From a virus: 34,158 nt of DNA. The notes under the pieces were generated by a model. The model did no database searches, had not been told where the DNA came from, and saw nothing but the letters and a program-made list of their open reading frames with translations. Below are positions 21,241 to 30,399 of the stretch, piece by piece. Every line of letters starts with the position of its first letter. Position 1 is the stretch's first letter. A program made the translations under genes and the position numbers. Where the stretch lies: the IMG/VR virus record IMGVR_UViG_3300003323_000500, positions 1 through 34,158 of that record. The stretch is one strand, 5' to 3'.

Positions 21241-22398
21241 ATGGGTGCTTTACCAAAGGTTACAATAATATTTGCCAATGGCAACCTGCTCCAAGACATT
21301 GATGTATTGGATTCAATAGCTGGGATCATTGGCACAGGCTCAACGGTTAGTCTACTGGGAGTAGCTAAGACCGTCTTCAATCTTGACGATGCCGTGTCGC
21401 AAGGCTTTACAGAACAAGCTGAGCCCGCGATGTACCGCCACCTAAAGGAGTTTTATGGCGAGTTAGGAGGTAATCAGGAATTGCACATTATGCTCGTTCC
21501 TGCTACCATGACAATGTCGCAAATGCTCGACAACACTAATTCCAATGGAGCAGCGAAGTTGATTCGAGCCGCTGATGGTCGTGTAAGACTTCTGGGAGTA
21601 TACCGAAATCCCGGTGCTGGTTATGACGGAGGTGAGGATTTTTTGGATAGCGATGTAGGTGCCGCGCTTCTGACCAGTAAAACATTTGGCCAAGCACGAA
21701 TTGCTGACTATACATTTCTAAGAATGCTTATAGAGGGCCGCGTTGTAAACCCAGATGCCAACAATACTCTTACACCTACTGATTCCGCTAACGGGTTCTC
21801 TGGTGTTGTACTTGGAGGAACTTTGAACGATGGTTCAGCGAGTGTTGGGTTGGCTTTAGGTCGTGCAGTTAAGTACGGTGCCGAAATCAAGATTGGTAAA
21901 GTTGCCAATGGGCCGTTAAGTGTTGCCGGGCCTATATATATAGGCAGTAAAGAATTGAAGAATGTTTTAAATCTTGACACCCTTCACGGTGCCGGCTTTA
22001 TTTCTTTCATGCAACATCCACAGAAAGCCGGATACTACTTCGGCATTGATAGAATGGCAAGTACTGATGACTATAGAAGGCTTGCATTCGGAAGGATTAT
22101 TGATAAGTCTGCACTTATAGCAGTAGCAACGTATGTCGAAGAATTGGAGGGTGAAGTAGATATAGATGAAAATGGCAATATCGATTCTGCTGCGCTTGCT
22201 CATCTTGAAACCAAGATCACACAGAATATATATGCAGGCATGGGAAGCCAGATCAGTAAAGACGGTGTGACAGTATATATAAATCCCGCTCAAAACTTAA
22301 TCAATAATGACGGTGATTTGACAATGAAGCTTCGTGTACGCCCTAAAGGTTATACATCATTCTTCACTATTGATATTGGTTTAACCTCAACTACATAA
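21241..22398 (+). CDS. Contractile tail sheath protein
   Basis: This 385-residue sheath protein polymerises around the tail tube and contracts on infection. The start is fixed by a strong GAAGGAGG upstream. Sheath-like features are an N-terminal domain ending near YKSR-type strands, a central variable domain, and the C-terminal RRLAFGRIIDKSALIAVATY (about 280-299) plus TMKLRVRPKGYTSFFTIDIG near the end, typical of the conserved sheath core. It is immediately followed by the tube gene. This makes the phage a myovirus. Confidence 0.9.
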   Translation: MGALPKVTIIFANGNLLQDIDVLDSIAGIIGTGSTVSLLGVAKTVFNLDDAVSQGFTEQAEPAMYRHLKEFYGELGGNQELHIMLVPATMTMSQMLDNTNSNGAAKLIRAADGRVRLLGVYRNPGAGYDGGEDFLDSDVGAALLTSKTFGQARIADYTFLRMLIEGRVVNPDANNTLTPTDSANGFSGVVLGGTLNDGSASVGLALGRAVKYGAEIKIGKVANGPLSVAGPIYIGSKELKNVLNLDTLHGAGFISFMQHPQKAGYYFGIDRMASTDDYRRLAFGRIIDKSALIAVATYVEELEGEVDIDENGNIDSAALAHLETKITQNIYAGMGSQISKDGVTVYINPAQNLINNDGDLTMKLRVRPKGYTSFFTIDIGLTSTT

Positions 22399-22407
22399 TT
22401 TTTCAAA

Positions 22408-22860
22408 ATGGAATTTAGCACAAATGATTGCGCATGGTCGAATACATCAGTAGTTGTATTAGGTCGTAAACTTACAGGACTCCGTGGGTTTGAGTTCAAG
22501 AAGTCTATTGAAAAGGAACACGTTTACGCTTCTGGTGATGAACCTGTAGATATACGTTCGGGTAATAAGAAGTACGAAGGCAATTTGAAACTGCTCAAGT
22601 ATGAATTGGATTTACTGAACGATGCCGCCCAAGCAGCCGGGTACGCTGACATTACCGAAGTTCCTCATACAGCTATTGCCATTACCGTTGAGTTCAAAAA
22701 AACAAACACTACTAAGTCACGCCTACTTTCAGTTCCCGGTGTGGCATTCACAGAACTGGCAATTGCGATGGAACAAAATGCAAAGATGACTGAGGTAACT
22801 CTACCATTCCTTGCATTACGCATTCTATCCACCGCAAAAGGCGGAGTAGCAGCAGGCTAA
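22408..22860 (+). CDS. Tail tube protein
   Basis: This 150-residue tube protein resembles Mu gpM-type tubes. There is an N-terminal strand, then LRGFEFKKSIEKEHVYASGD (about 25-44), an Arg-Ser-Gly-Asn turn with EGNLKLLKYELD, and C-terminal beta strands ending in LPFLALRILS. Length and position after the sheath support this. It is separated from the chaperone by 40 AT-rich bases. Confidence 0.87.
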   Translation: MEFSTNDCAWSNTSVVVLGRKLTGLRGFEFKKSIEKEHVYASGDEPVDIRSGNKKYEGNLKLLKYELDLLNDAAQAAGYADITEVPHTAIAITVEFKKTNTTKSRLLSVPGVAFTELAIAMEQNAKMTEVTLPFLALRILSTAKGGVAAG

Positions 22861-22900
22861 AAAAAAATCTTTAAAGTTCTAACTATATAACACAACAACG

Positions 22901-23317
22901 ATGATTAAAACAGAAAAGAAAAAAGGAAGCCTTAAAGAGATCAAGGCGCGGGAAAAAAAGGAAGAAGAAGAGAGACTGAGAAAGCTTTGCCATGAATATG
23001 CCGATCGCGTTCATGGTGCTGACCAAATGAAAAAATGGAGCATAGAAAACCAAGGGCTTTGGTTCTTGCCTATACTGGATGATGATGGTTCAATCGAAGC
23101 TCTTGGTATAATGCGCCCGATCAATAGAAGCATACTTTCATACGCTACTACCAAAATTCAGGATGAAGGTCTATACGAGTTTCTTGAAGCAGGCATGCGT
23201 GAATGTTGGATTGCAGGTGATGTAAGGATTCTTGAAGATGATGAATACTTCCTTCCTGCGGCCAACCAATTTAATAAGATCGTTGACGGTAAAAAAGCCG
23301 CACTTTTAAAAAGGTAA
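22901..23317 (+). CDS. Tail assembly chaperone, unshifted product (G-type)
   Basis: This 138-residue protein has a highly charged N-terminal helix (Lys/Glu-rich, about 1-35) and a compact domain with NQGLWFLPILDDDGSIEAL and LYEFLEAGMRECWIAGD. It lies between tube and tape measure, where all long-tailed phages encode tail assembly chaperones. The last codons contain a T TTA AAA slippery heptamer, so a fraction of ribosomes would make a longer form. Confidence 0.82.
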   Translation: MIKTEKKKGSLKEIKAREKKEEEERLRKLCHEYADRVHGADQMKKWSIENQGLWFLPILDDDGSIEALGIMRPINRSILSYATTKIQDEGLYEFLEAGMRECWIAGDVRILEDDEYFLPAANQFNKIVDGKKAALLKR

Positions 23318-23508
23318 GCGAAGCATCAAAGAAAGCTGAACATGATGTGTTCGGCTTTCTTGAAACAATTGTAGAATATTATACGGGCCGCGATGCTTCG
23401 CATTTATCAGATGAGGCCCTCGCTCTAAAACTCGCTCATATTAACAAGCTTCGGAAAATTGAAGCTAATGAATCTACTGGTAAAGTATTGAACAGCCTAT
23501 TTAAATGA
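22901..23508 (+). CDS. Tail assembly chaperone, -1 frameshift product (GT-type)
   Basis: A -1 shift at TTTAAAA (23305-23311, read T TTA AAA in frame) moves ribosomes into a frame open to TGA 23506-23508. This adds 65 residues (KVSEASKKAEHDVFGF at its start) to make about 202 residues. The extension would bind the tape measure as lambda GT does. Its stop overlaps the tape-measure ATG (23505) as ATGA. A 14-bp hairpin follows the slippery site. Confidence 0.85.
23305..23361 (+). promoter_or_regulatory. Programmed -1 frameshift signal: slippery heptamer plus hairpin
   Basis: TTTAAAA (23305-23311) fits XXXYYYZ in frame. Seventeen bases later AAGAAAGCTGAACA (23329-23342) pairs with TGTTCGGCTTTCTT (23348-23361): 14 bp, one G-U, 5-nt loop. 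The spacer is longer than the usual 5-9, so the stem's contribution is uncertain. Confidence 0.8.
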
Positions 23509-25241
23509 ACTTAGAGCTATACATAAGAATGCGTGATCTGGTATCTGGCGGGTTGGCAAAAATGGCCACTGCTGCGCGAAGAACTTCAAACACAATAAAA
23601 AGTGCCAATGGTGCTATCACGCAAAGTTATGATGCTATTAAGAATAAGGCAGTAGAGGTATTTAATACTATAACTAAAAGTTCGCCAGTAAAATATCTGA
23701 GAGATGCACGAGCGGAGTTGCAGAAACTTTTAGCTGCTGCCAAAGGCGGTAGTAGTAGTGGCGGCGGAGGTGGTGGCTTCTTACGCTCTATACTTCCCAC
23801 TGTTGGTATTGCCGGTGCATTGGCACTTGGTGGATCGATGCTGAATGACGGCTTGCAGGCTCAAGCACGTCAGGCATCCTTCGAGGTACTTGCTGGTAAA
23901 CAAGGCGGTACAAGGCTAAACAACAACCTCACAAAGTATGCGCAAGATTCGATATACGGTAACGAAGTATATCAGAATGCACAGACAATGTTGGGGTTTG
24001 GTCTGAATGAGAAGGATGTAATGCCAAGTTTGAAGATGCTTGGTGATATTGCAATGGGTAGTTCAGAGAAGCTCGGATCACTTACACTTGCATTTAGCCA
24101 GGTTAAAGCTGCTGGCAAACTTACTGGGCAAGACCTTTTGCAGTTCGTTAATGCAGGGTTTAACCCATTACAACAGATGTCTAAAGACACGGGTATAAGT
24201 CTTGGTGTTTTGAAAGAGAAAGTGAGCGAAGGAGCCATAAGTTTTGAAATGGTTGAAGCTGCTTTCAAGAATGCTACTGGAGCAGGTGGAAGCTTCTTTG
24301 AAATGACAAAGAAGATCGGTGAAACCGACTTTGGAAAGTTACAAGCATTGCAAGGACAGGTGGAAGGATTGAGTATGAAAATTGGTGGTATGCTGGCGCC
24401 CGTAATCGGCAACCTGATCTCTAATTACTTGGCACCATTCGTAACTTGGCTTAGTAGTGCAGCTACATGGATTCATGAAAATTGGAACTGGATAGGCATG
24501 CTTGTTACTGTGTTGGGTGCTGCTGTGATTGGTTATCAAGCGATAATAACTGCAACCAATCTTTGGGCTGCTGCTCAAGCATTGCTCAACGCAGCTATGG
24601 AAATGAACCCTATAGGTTTGATTATTGGTGGTATAGCGGCACTTGTTGCCGGTATAGTTTACGCTTGGAAAAACTTCGAAGGATTTCGGGCGGTTGTGCT
24701 TGGACTATGGGAAGTATTCAAGACTGTTTTCACAAATATAGGAGGGCTTTTTAAGAAGATATTTGCTCCAATATTTGAGGCCATTACAGCCTTTAAAGAG
24801 GGCCGCTATATAGATGCGGCCAAAGCAGTTGGCCAGATGGCTATAAATCTTTCTCCTGTCGGATTGGCTGCAAACATAGTATCGTATGCGAAGGAAGGAG
24901 GCTTTACAAAAGGTGTTGGTGAAGCATGGAAGCGTGGTGCAGAACTTGCAAAAGACAAGCAAACCACTGCTACTGCCGTTGATGCAGCGACACCAACATC
25001 AGCTAATCTGAAATCATCATACGGTGCGTTGTCCTCTGCTAAAGGAAAAGGTGGGGAGGGTGATGAAACTGCAAAGGGAATTGCAGGCGGTGGCCCGAGA
25101 CTGATTAATATCAACGGCGTGAAATTCACAGACAAAATCGAGATTCACAATGCCACTGCAAAAGAGAGTGCAGATGAGCTTCAAAAGATACTTGAAGAAA
25201 TGTTTTTACGTGTACTTAACTCAGGAGCCGCTTTACAATGA
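23505..25241 (+). CDS. Tail tape measure protein
   Basis: This 578-residue tape measure sets tail length. The N-terminal helical region is followed by a Ser/Gly linker (about 81-92), a globular part with AGKLTGQDLLQFVNAGFNPL, hydrophobic membrane-like segments (about 325-395), and a polar C-terminus. By the common rule of about 1.5 angstrom per residue, the tail would be near 85-90 nm. This estimate is rough. It starts in ATGA overlap with the frameshift product and ends in overlap with the next gene. Confidence 0.9.
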   Translation: MNLELYIRMRDLVSGGLAKMATAARRTSNTIKSANGAITQSYDAIKNKAVEVFNTITKSSPVKYLRDARAELQKLLAAAKGGSSSGGGGGGFLRSILPTVGIAGALALGGSMLNDGLQAQARQASFEVLAGKQGGTRLNNNLTKYAQDSIYGNEVYQNAQTMLGFGLNEKDVMPSLKMLGDIAMGSSEKLGSLTLAFSQVKAAGKLTGQDLLQFVNAGFNPLQQMSKDTGISLGVLKEKVSEGAISFEMVEAAFKNATGAGGSFFEMTKKIGETDFGKLQALQGQVEGLSMKIGGMLAPVIGNLISNYLAPFVTWLSSAATWIHENWNWIGMLVTVLGAAVIGYQAIITATNLWAAAQALLNAAMEMNPIGLIIGGIAALVAGIVYAWKNFEGFRAVVLGLWEVFKTVFTNIGGLFKKIFAPIFEAITAFKEGRYIDAAKAVGQMAINLSPVGLAANIVSYAKEGGFTKGVGEAWKRGAELAKDKQTTATAVDAATPTSANLKSSYGALSSAKGKGGEGDETAKGIAGGGPRLININGVKFTDKIEIHNATAKESADELQKILEEMFLRVLNSGAALQ

Positions 25242-25804
25242 GTTTATTCAGTGTTGATTTAGAGAATATCTATAGACAGACGTTTGGAGGTAGTAAACCT
25301 ATCCTAAATGTTAAATCGGCCGATGTTACTCAATTATCTGGCTCTGCTCTGACAGCAGAATATCTAGGTAAAGAGATATGGTTGCCTGTAAAGTTTGTGA
25401 ATGTTGATGAATCGGTATTTGGCGCAAATGAAGTACTGCTTCCTTATGCGGTTATAAAAATATCAGGTTCCAAGACTATCGTTAAAACCCCTTTAGCAGA
25501 GAGACAAGGAACAGTTAAAGAGTTGTATAGTGTGGATGATTATGCAATCAGTATTAAGGGTTTTGTGATTGATGAGGAAAACCGGATTTGGCCCGAAAAG
25601 GAACTACAGGTATTGAAGAAGTTGTGTGATCACCAAGCGTCTATTGAGTTAGACAATGCTCTGACGAATATATTTCTCGACAAAGACCAGCGTGTTACTA
25701 TAACCAAGTTTGACTTGCCAGAAGTTGAAGGAGGTGGTAAGCATATCCGCCCATTCAGCATGGAGATAGAAAGTGATAGTGTATTTACTCTTGAGCTCGA
25801 ATAG
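25238..25804 (+). CDS. Tail/baseplate protein, probably DUF6046-like
   Basis: This 188-residue beta-rich protein lies between tape measure and baseplate hub. In Mu this position holds gpN (DNA circularisation/tail protein). It has a strand-rich core with KEIWLPVKFVNV and AVIKISGSKTIVKTPLAERQ (about 72-91), then YSVDDYAISIKGFVIDE. I believe it matches the Bacteroidetes phage family DUF6046 but could not check. It overlaps the tape measure gene by 4 bp. Confidence 0.65.
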   Translation: MSLFSVDLENIYRQTFGGSKPILNVKSADVTQLSGSALTAEYLGKEIWLPVKFVNVDESVFGANEVLLPYAVIKISGSKTIVKTPLAERQGTVKELYSVDDYAISIKGFVIDEENRIWPEKELQVLKKLCDHQASIELDNALTNIFLDKDQRVTITKFDLPEVEGGGKHIRPFSMEIESDSVFTLELE

Positions 25805-25807
25805 CGT

Positions 25808-26779
25808 ATGTTTAGAATGTCATGTGATGTAAAGATCGGCAGTTTCAAAGCGGTAAAGCCAAATGCTGTTAAGTGGAGCCGAAGTGTTGAGAAGTTTAGC
25901 GACAGTGCAACGATCAAACTACCTGCTATTGCAGCCTTAAAAAAAGACGGTGATACGTATGAACGCGTTCAAACAGGTCTTCAATTCAAAGAAGGAATGC
26001 CGGTGACTATAAATGCTGGTTATGATGGTAATAACCAGTTACGATTTAAAGGATTCGTTAGACGCATAAATTACACTATACCTCTTGAGGTTGAGTGTGA
26101 GGGATATAGCTATCCATTACGGAAAAAGTTAGACTTCAGTAAATCGTACAAGTCCACTACCGTAAAAAAAATACTGGAAGACCTTGTAGAAGGAACAAAT
26201 ATTTTGCTAAGCACTGCTATACCAGACATACCGATAGCAAAAGCCACTTTTCAGAATTGTACTGGTATACAAGTATTAGAATGGCTTAAGGAAAAATGCC
26301 TTCTAACTGTATACTTCAATTACGATACGCTATATGTAGGCTTAATGCAAGCTGATCCGAAAGGTTCAGCAAGGTTCCGATTAGGTTGGAATGTTATCAA
26401 GGACAGCGAACTAAAGTTCAATAACCAAAAGGAGTTTGCAGAAGTCAGAATACAAGTAGCGGGTAGAAGTAAGGATGGCAAGAAGGAAACAGCTTTTGTT
26501 GGTCAAAAGGACGGTCAAGTTAAAAAGCTTAGAACACTGCTTACTGATCCTGAAGCACAACAACGTATAGCTGAACAAGCACGGAAAGATATACTTAACC
26601 GTGGTTATGAAGGTGCGATAACTGCATTCCTTATCCCAAATGTTGAACCCGGAATGACTGCTGTTATTGATGATTTAAAGTATCCTGAGAGAAAAGGTAA
26701 ATACTTCGTAACAGGTGTAGATGGAGATTTTTCAAGCAGTGGTGGAAGACAAAAAATACTCATCGGAAATAGTCTATAA
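25808..26779 (+). CDS. Baseplate hub protein, gpD / Mu gp44 (P) like
   Basis: This 323-residue hub protein of contractile tails forms the central ring above the spike. It has N-terminal strands, FKGFVRRINYTIPLEVECEG (about 78-97) and a mid-region KYLED-like helix. A later part has QQRIAEQARKDILNRGYEG (about 256-274) and PGMTAVIDDLKYPERKGKYF, typical of late-control D proteins. It overlaps the spike gene by 1 bp. Confidence 0.84.
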   Translation: MFRMSCDVKIGSFKAVKPNAVKWSRSVEKFSDSATIKLPAIAALKKDGDTYERVQTGLQFKEGMPVTINAGYDGNNQLRFKGFVRRINYTIPLEVECEGYSYPLRKKLDFSKSYKSTTVKKILEDLVEGTNILLSTAIPDIPIAKATFQNCTGIQVLEWLKEKCLLTVYFNYDTLYVGLMQADPKGSARFRLGWNVIKDSELKFNNQKEFAEVRIQVAGRSKDGKKETAFVGQKDGQVKKLRTLLTDPEAQQRIAEQARKDILNRGYEGAITAFLIPNVEPGMTAVIDDLKYPERKGKYFVTGVDGDFSSSGGRQKILIGNSL

Positions 26780-27261
26780 TGGAAAGGCAAAAACAGATAA
26801 GGGATGCATTGCGGCAACTTGCCTCTCAAGTCGGCCCGGATAGTTCAATGCTTGCCCAGGTGAAAAGTGTTAATGAAGGCGCGCTGACCTGTGACCTCTA
26901 CGATGAGGAAAGTGACTTAGTATTTTATGACGTTCGCTTGCAACCTGTCGAAGATGGTAATGAGGCAATGACAATTATACCTAAAGTTAATTCGTGGGTA
27001 TTAGCAGTTCGAATAGAATCATCCGAAGACTGGTATGTGGTTGGTGTTACCGAAGCTGATAAATGGCGAGTAAAGATCGATCAAGCGATGATCGAGCAGG
27101 ATTCAACAGGTTTTTTGATTAAGAATGGAAATGACACACTATTGCAGGCTATGCAACTGATCGTAGAAGCAATACAGAAGGTAGTTGTAATACAAGGACA
27201 AAACCCCGATTACGCTAAGCTACAACAAGCACTTTTGAAACTTAAAAACATTTTGCGCTGA
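26779..27261 (+). CDS. Baseplate spike, gpV / Mu gp45-like
   Basis: This 160-residue protein has an OB-fold-like N-terminal domain (SSMLAQVKSVNEGALTCDLY, about 22-41; PKVNSWVLAVRIESSEDWYV, about 77-96) and a helical C-terminal part. In Mu, gp45 is a membrane-piercing trimeric needle. Here the C-terminal beta-helical tip seems short or lacking, so a separate tip may be used. It overlaps neighbours by 1 bp each. Confidence 0.78.
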   Translation: MERQKQIRDALRQLASQVGPDSSMLAQVKSVNEGALTCDLYDEESDLVFYDVRLQPVEDGNEAMTIIPKVNSWVLAVRIESSEDWYVVGVTEADKWRVKIDQAMIEQDSTGFLIKNGNDTLLQAMQLIVEAIQKVVVIQGQNPDYAKLQQALLKLKNILR

Positions 27262-27491
27262 TGCCTTTAAATAAGGATATACTTGGTAATTCGCTATATG
27301 AAGCGGCTAAGTCTTTTAATGATCAGGATGTTTCTCCGGATCAATTGGAATTACAAAGAAAAAACTTTTGGACTACTGTAGCAGAACAGATCATCAACCA
27401 TATAACGGGTAATGGAGAGGTAAATGTAACAGTGTCCACAACAGGTACATCAACTGCACAAACGGGAACAGGAACAGGTACTATATCGTGA
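27261..27491 (+). CDS. Small baseplate-region protein with Thr/Gly-rich tail
   Basis: This 76-residue protein has a helical N-terminal two-thirds (KNFWTTVAEQIINHITGNG) and a low-complexity tail rich in Thr/Gly/Ser. It sits between spike and gp46-like genes and ends in a GTGA overlap with the next. It may be a spike tip or chaperone; the function is not recognisable. Confidence 0.6.
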   Translation: MPLNKDILGNSLYEAAKSFNDQDVSPDQLELQRKNFWTTVAEQIINHITGNGEVNVTVSTTGTSTAQTGTGTGTIS

Positions 27492-27769
27492 AAGATTTTT
27501 TACTCGATTCAAATGGTGATCTAAGTTTTGAAAACGGAGACATCAAATGCGGCACAAGTGATAACCAGCATAAGCAACTATTACTTATTTGTGACAAAGG
27601 AAGTTTTAAAGAGTTCCCCGCAACTTGTGTTGGAGCAGCCAACTACCTCGAAAGCGAAGACAGTGCGGCTCTGCTAAGAGAGGTTAGAACGCAATTTACT
27701 TCTGATGGAATGACAGTGACGAAAATTACTATTGATGGCGAAAAACTAAACATAGATGCCAAATATTAG
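27488..27769 (+). CDS. Baseplate wedge protein, gpW / Mu gp46-like
   Basis: This 93-residue protein starts with GTG 27488, overlapping the previous stop as GTGA. It has the lysozyme-less gp25-like shape: DFLLDSNGDLSFENGDIKCG, QHKQLLLICDKGSFKEFP, and a C-terminal ITIDGEKLNIDA. It would polymerise at the sheath base. It overlaps the LysM-like gene by 14 bp. Confidence 0.75.
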   Translation: MKDFLLDSNGDLSFENGDIKCGTSDNQHKQLLLICDKGSFKEFPATCVGAANYLESEDSAALLREVRTQFTSDGMTVTKITIDGEKLNIDAKY

Positions 27770-28232
27770 AGTTATAGATGGTCATGAACTGGTAAATCTT
27801 GTTAACGAGGATGACTTGTTCGATGCTGCTGACCTTAATGGTATTAGCATAACAGACGATCTAATTCCGGGAACATTTATAACGGTAACAACTTTGGCTA
27901 AACCAAAACTTACCAATGAAATAATTGATAGCCCGGCAAAGGTATTAAAGGTGAGAGCAGAGGCAGGTCAAACATTGACAGACCTAACACTACAACAGCT
28001 TGGTGATGAAGAGCGACTTTTTGAAATGGCCGATAGTAATGGTGTAAGCATAACAGACGATGTGCCTATAGGTACTGAGATTACATATCCAACTATAGCA
28101 CTTGATAAGAAGAAAATTGCTACTGTATTGCAGACAAGTAAACCTGCCTCCGAAGTCGTAGTATCATCGGGCGAAGAAACACAAGAAGGTATTGAGTATT
28201 GGACAACTGAACAAGATTTTATAGTAAGTTAA
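27756..28232 (+). CDS. Tail protein X-like with duplicated LysM-like unit
   Basis: This 158-residue protein has two similar units, LFDAADLNGISITDDL (21-36) and LFEMADSNGVSITDDV (88-103). Each comes after a VVxLV/LTDLTLQQLGDEE-type helix and before a P-G-T strand. The pattern resembles the LysM-like gpX of P2-type tails. A 15-bp identical DNA repeat inside the units suggests a fairly recent duplication. It would sit near the baseplate hub. Confidence 0.72.
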   Translation: MPNIRVIDGHELVNLVNEDDLFDAADLNGISITDDLIPGTFITVTTLAKPKLTNEIIDSPAKVLKVRAEAGQTLTDLTLQQLGDEERLFEMADSNGVSITDDVPIGTEITYPTIALDKKKIATVLQTSKPASEVVVSSGEETQEGIEYWTTEQDFIVS

Positions 28233-28233
28233 A

Positions 28234-29073
28234 ATGGCAAGGAGTATAACTGAAATACAACAATCTATAATCGACAATATTAAGGCGGATGGGACACTCG
28301 CACCGCTAACAACGAGCACGAGCAAAACGGCTATATGGCGGTTGCTTACACGTATAGTGGCTACCTGTGCTTGGACTATTGAAGTACTTTTTGATACGCT
28401 CAAAAGTGAAATAAACGACACTCTAGCACGTATGAAGCCGCATACTCTACGATGGTATGCAAGTAAAGCATTAGCATTTCAATACGGCTTTAGTTTAGCA
28501 ACCGATAGTGATACGTATGACAATACAGCAATAAGCGATGATGTAATCGAAGCAAGCCAGATAGTAAAGTATGTAGCAGTTACCGAGCAAACTCGGAGTC
28601 TGAGAGTAAAGGTCGCGACTGACAATGGTGACCTTACACCATTGTCCGAACCAGAGTTGGAAGCATTCACGGAGTATATGAGTCGTGTTAAAGATGCTGG
28701 TGTGCGTCTGCAAATCGACAGTTTGCCAGCCGATCGCTTAAAGCTTCAACTACGAATCTATTATGATCCCCTGATCCTTGATAGCAACGGTCAACGTATT
28801 GATGGTTCAGATTTGGAACCTGTTCAAAGTGCGACTAAAAACTATTTAAAGAATACTCCCTTTAATGGATACTTTGTTCTTGCCTACCTAACGGATACAC
28901 TTCAGAAGGTAGATGGTGTAGTGATACCACACGTTATCACTGCTTCAGCTACTTATGGTGATTTGGCTTTTAGTACGATTGACGTAAAGTATTTACCAGA
29001 TAGTGGTTACTTACGATTTGAGAACGCAGATGATTTACAAATAGAGTTTGTAGCGCAAAGTCAATTACAATGA
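28234..29073 (+). CDS. Baseplate J-like protein (Mu gp47)
   Basis: This 279-residue wedge protein has an N-terminal helix (ITEIQQSIIDNIKA, about 4-17), the family motif WAIE-like CAWTIEVLFDTLKSEINDTL, and TRSLRVKVATDNGDLTPLSE. It has DGVVIPHVITASATYGDLAF near the C-terminus. It assembles the baseplate rim. It overlaps the next gene as ATGA. Confidence 0.82.
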   Translation: MARSITEIQQSIIDNIKADGTLAPLTTSTSKTAIWRLLTRIVATCAWTIEVLFDTLKSEINDTLARMKPHTLRWYASKALAFQYGFSLATDSDTYDNTAISDDVIEASQIVKYVAVTEQTRSLRVKVATDNGDLTPLSEPELEAFTEYMSRVKDAGVRLQIDSLPADRLKLQLRIYYDPLILDSNGQRIDGSDLEPVQSATKNYLKNTPFNGYFVLAYLTDTLQKVDGVVIPHVITASATYGDLAFSTIDVKYLPDSGYLRFENADDLQIEFVAQSQLQ

Positions 29074-29564
29074 ACGTAAATCGGTACAATATCAATTATA
29101 CCAGACTGGTAAAGCAGCGAATACCAGTTCAGATAAGTATGCCGAACCTTATCGCTTTGGCGTTATCGTGCTCAGTTCCATTTGTGTATACCCATACCTT
29201 GTTGATGAGTTTTCGTAATCTCATTTTATACAAATTAACTATTACACCACAGGTGGTATACTTAGAGAAGATGTTGAATGACAGATACGATACTTCAGCA
29301 CGCAGGATATACATAGCGGATGGAAAGGAGTATACGCCAATATTCCTATTCCGAAAGGAGGAGTTGAAACGAATATTTCTTTTTAGGAAATCTGAAAGCG
29401 GATTCCTGCAAAGATATTTATACACTAGAAACGAAACTGGTCAATTTACCTACGACTTTATAATACACGTTCCAGCCATTGTTTCATTTGACCTGAATGA
29501 ATTAAAGGCACTTGTGAACATCTACAAACTAGCATCAAAGACTTTTAAAATTCAGATACACTAA
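29070..29564 (+). CDS. Probable baseplate wedge protein in Mu gp48 position
   Basis: This 164-residue protein has no clear motif. It lies between baseplate J and the first fibre, where Mu gp48 or P2 I lies. It has several hydrophobic strands and a basic middle (FRKEELKRIFLFRKSESGFL, about 94-113) containing a repeated FLFRK unit. The assignment is by position only. Confidence 0.55.
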   Translation: MNVNRYNINYTRLVKQRIPVQISMPNLIALALSCSVPFVYTHTLLMSFRNLILYKLTITPQVVYLEKMLNDRYDTSARRIYIADGKEYTPIFLFRKEELKRIFLFRKSESGFLQRYLYTRNETGQFTYDFIIHVPAIVSFDLNELKALVNIYKLASKTFKIQIH

Positions 29565-30377
29565 ATGAACAAGAGAATTGACTTTACGAATTTGGAGGGG
29601 TTGGCTATATATCAAGACACTCTCGACTTCATGCAGGAATCTTACCGGGCTTCATTAGCTGCTGTAGCTTCCGCTTATGGCAACTATGTTATCTTGTCCG
29701 GAGTAGCGGACAATGGTACCTCATGGGGTGAAGGTTGGGTAGTAATTGATGGTGAGTTGATGCCATTTGCCAGTGGCCTTAAAGCTGATAATGTGATAGT
29801 GGAGGAACTTACCGACACAGAAATATTTGGAGACGATTCAACCAAAACGGTTTACTTCACAAAGCGCGCAAAGAGTGGTTCGGTTGGTGGAGTGGCCATG
29901 GCAGACTTTATAAGATTGTCCTCATTCCGATCACTGCAATCTACCCTTACGAATTTAGTTTCGACTGTAGCAGGTTTATCACTTGTGCCAACAGGAGCGA
30001 TAATAATGTGGTCAGGCGCAATCACAGCTATACCAACCGGTTGGGCGTTGTGTAATGGAAGCAATGGCACACCCGATCTGAGCGGTAAGTTTGTTGTCGG
30101 CTATAACTCTGGCGATGCCGACTATAACGCAATTGGGAAGGCAGGAGGTGAAAAGAAGCACACCCTTACTGTACAGGAAATGCCTTCACACAATCACGAC
30201 AACGGTGCCTATAACCGGTTATTAAAAGTTGATGGAACGAATACAGTAGCTAGTGTGGATAATGGAAGTATAGAGCCAAATGTTACTTTGACGGCGTCCA
30301 TCCAGGCACAAGGAGGAAATCAACCACACGAAAACAGACCGCCTTATTATACACTTGCATATATAATGAAGCTCTAA
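29565..30377 (+). CDS. Tail fibre/collar-domain protein
   Basis: This 270-residue protein has an N-terminal baseplate-binding region (about 1-130) and a C-terminal phage tail-collar domain. PTGAIIMWSGAITAIPTGWA (about 141-160) is followed by LCNGSNGTPDLSGKFVVGYN and ends NRPPYYTLAYIMKL, with MPSHNHDNG containing the metal-binding HxH. It forms a short trimeric fibre recognising surface glycan or starting fibre assembly. Confidence 0.85.
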   Translation: MNKRIDFTNLEGLAIYQDTLDFMQESYRASLAAVASAYGNYVILSGVADNGTSWGEGWVVIDGELMPFASGLKADNVIVEELTDTEIFGDDSTKTVYFTKRAKSGSVGGVAMADFIRLSSFRSLQSTLTNLVSTVAGLSLVPTGAIIMWSGAITAIPTGWALCNGSNGTPDLSGKFVVGYNSGDADYNAIGKAGGEKKHTLTVQEMPSHNHDNGAYNRLLKVDGTNTVASVDNGSIEPNVTLTASIQAQGGNQPHENRPPYYTLAYIMKL

Positions 30378-30399
30378 CGAAAAGTAGAAATAGTAGACT

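Noticed and set aside
30254-30262. Perfect DnaA box (TGTGGATAA) that might be a target of the DnaA-like phage protein
   Set aside because: It lies inside a fibre coding region, is single, and a 9-mer match in 34 kb on two strands is not surprising.
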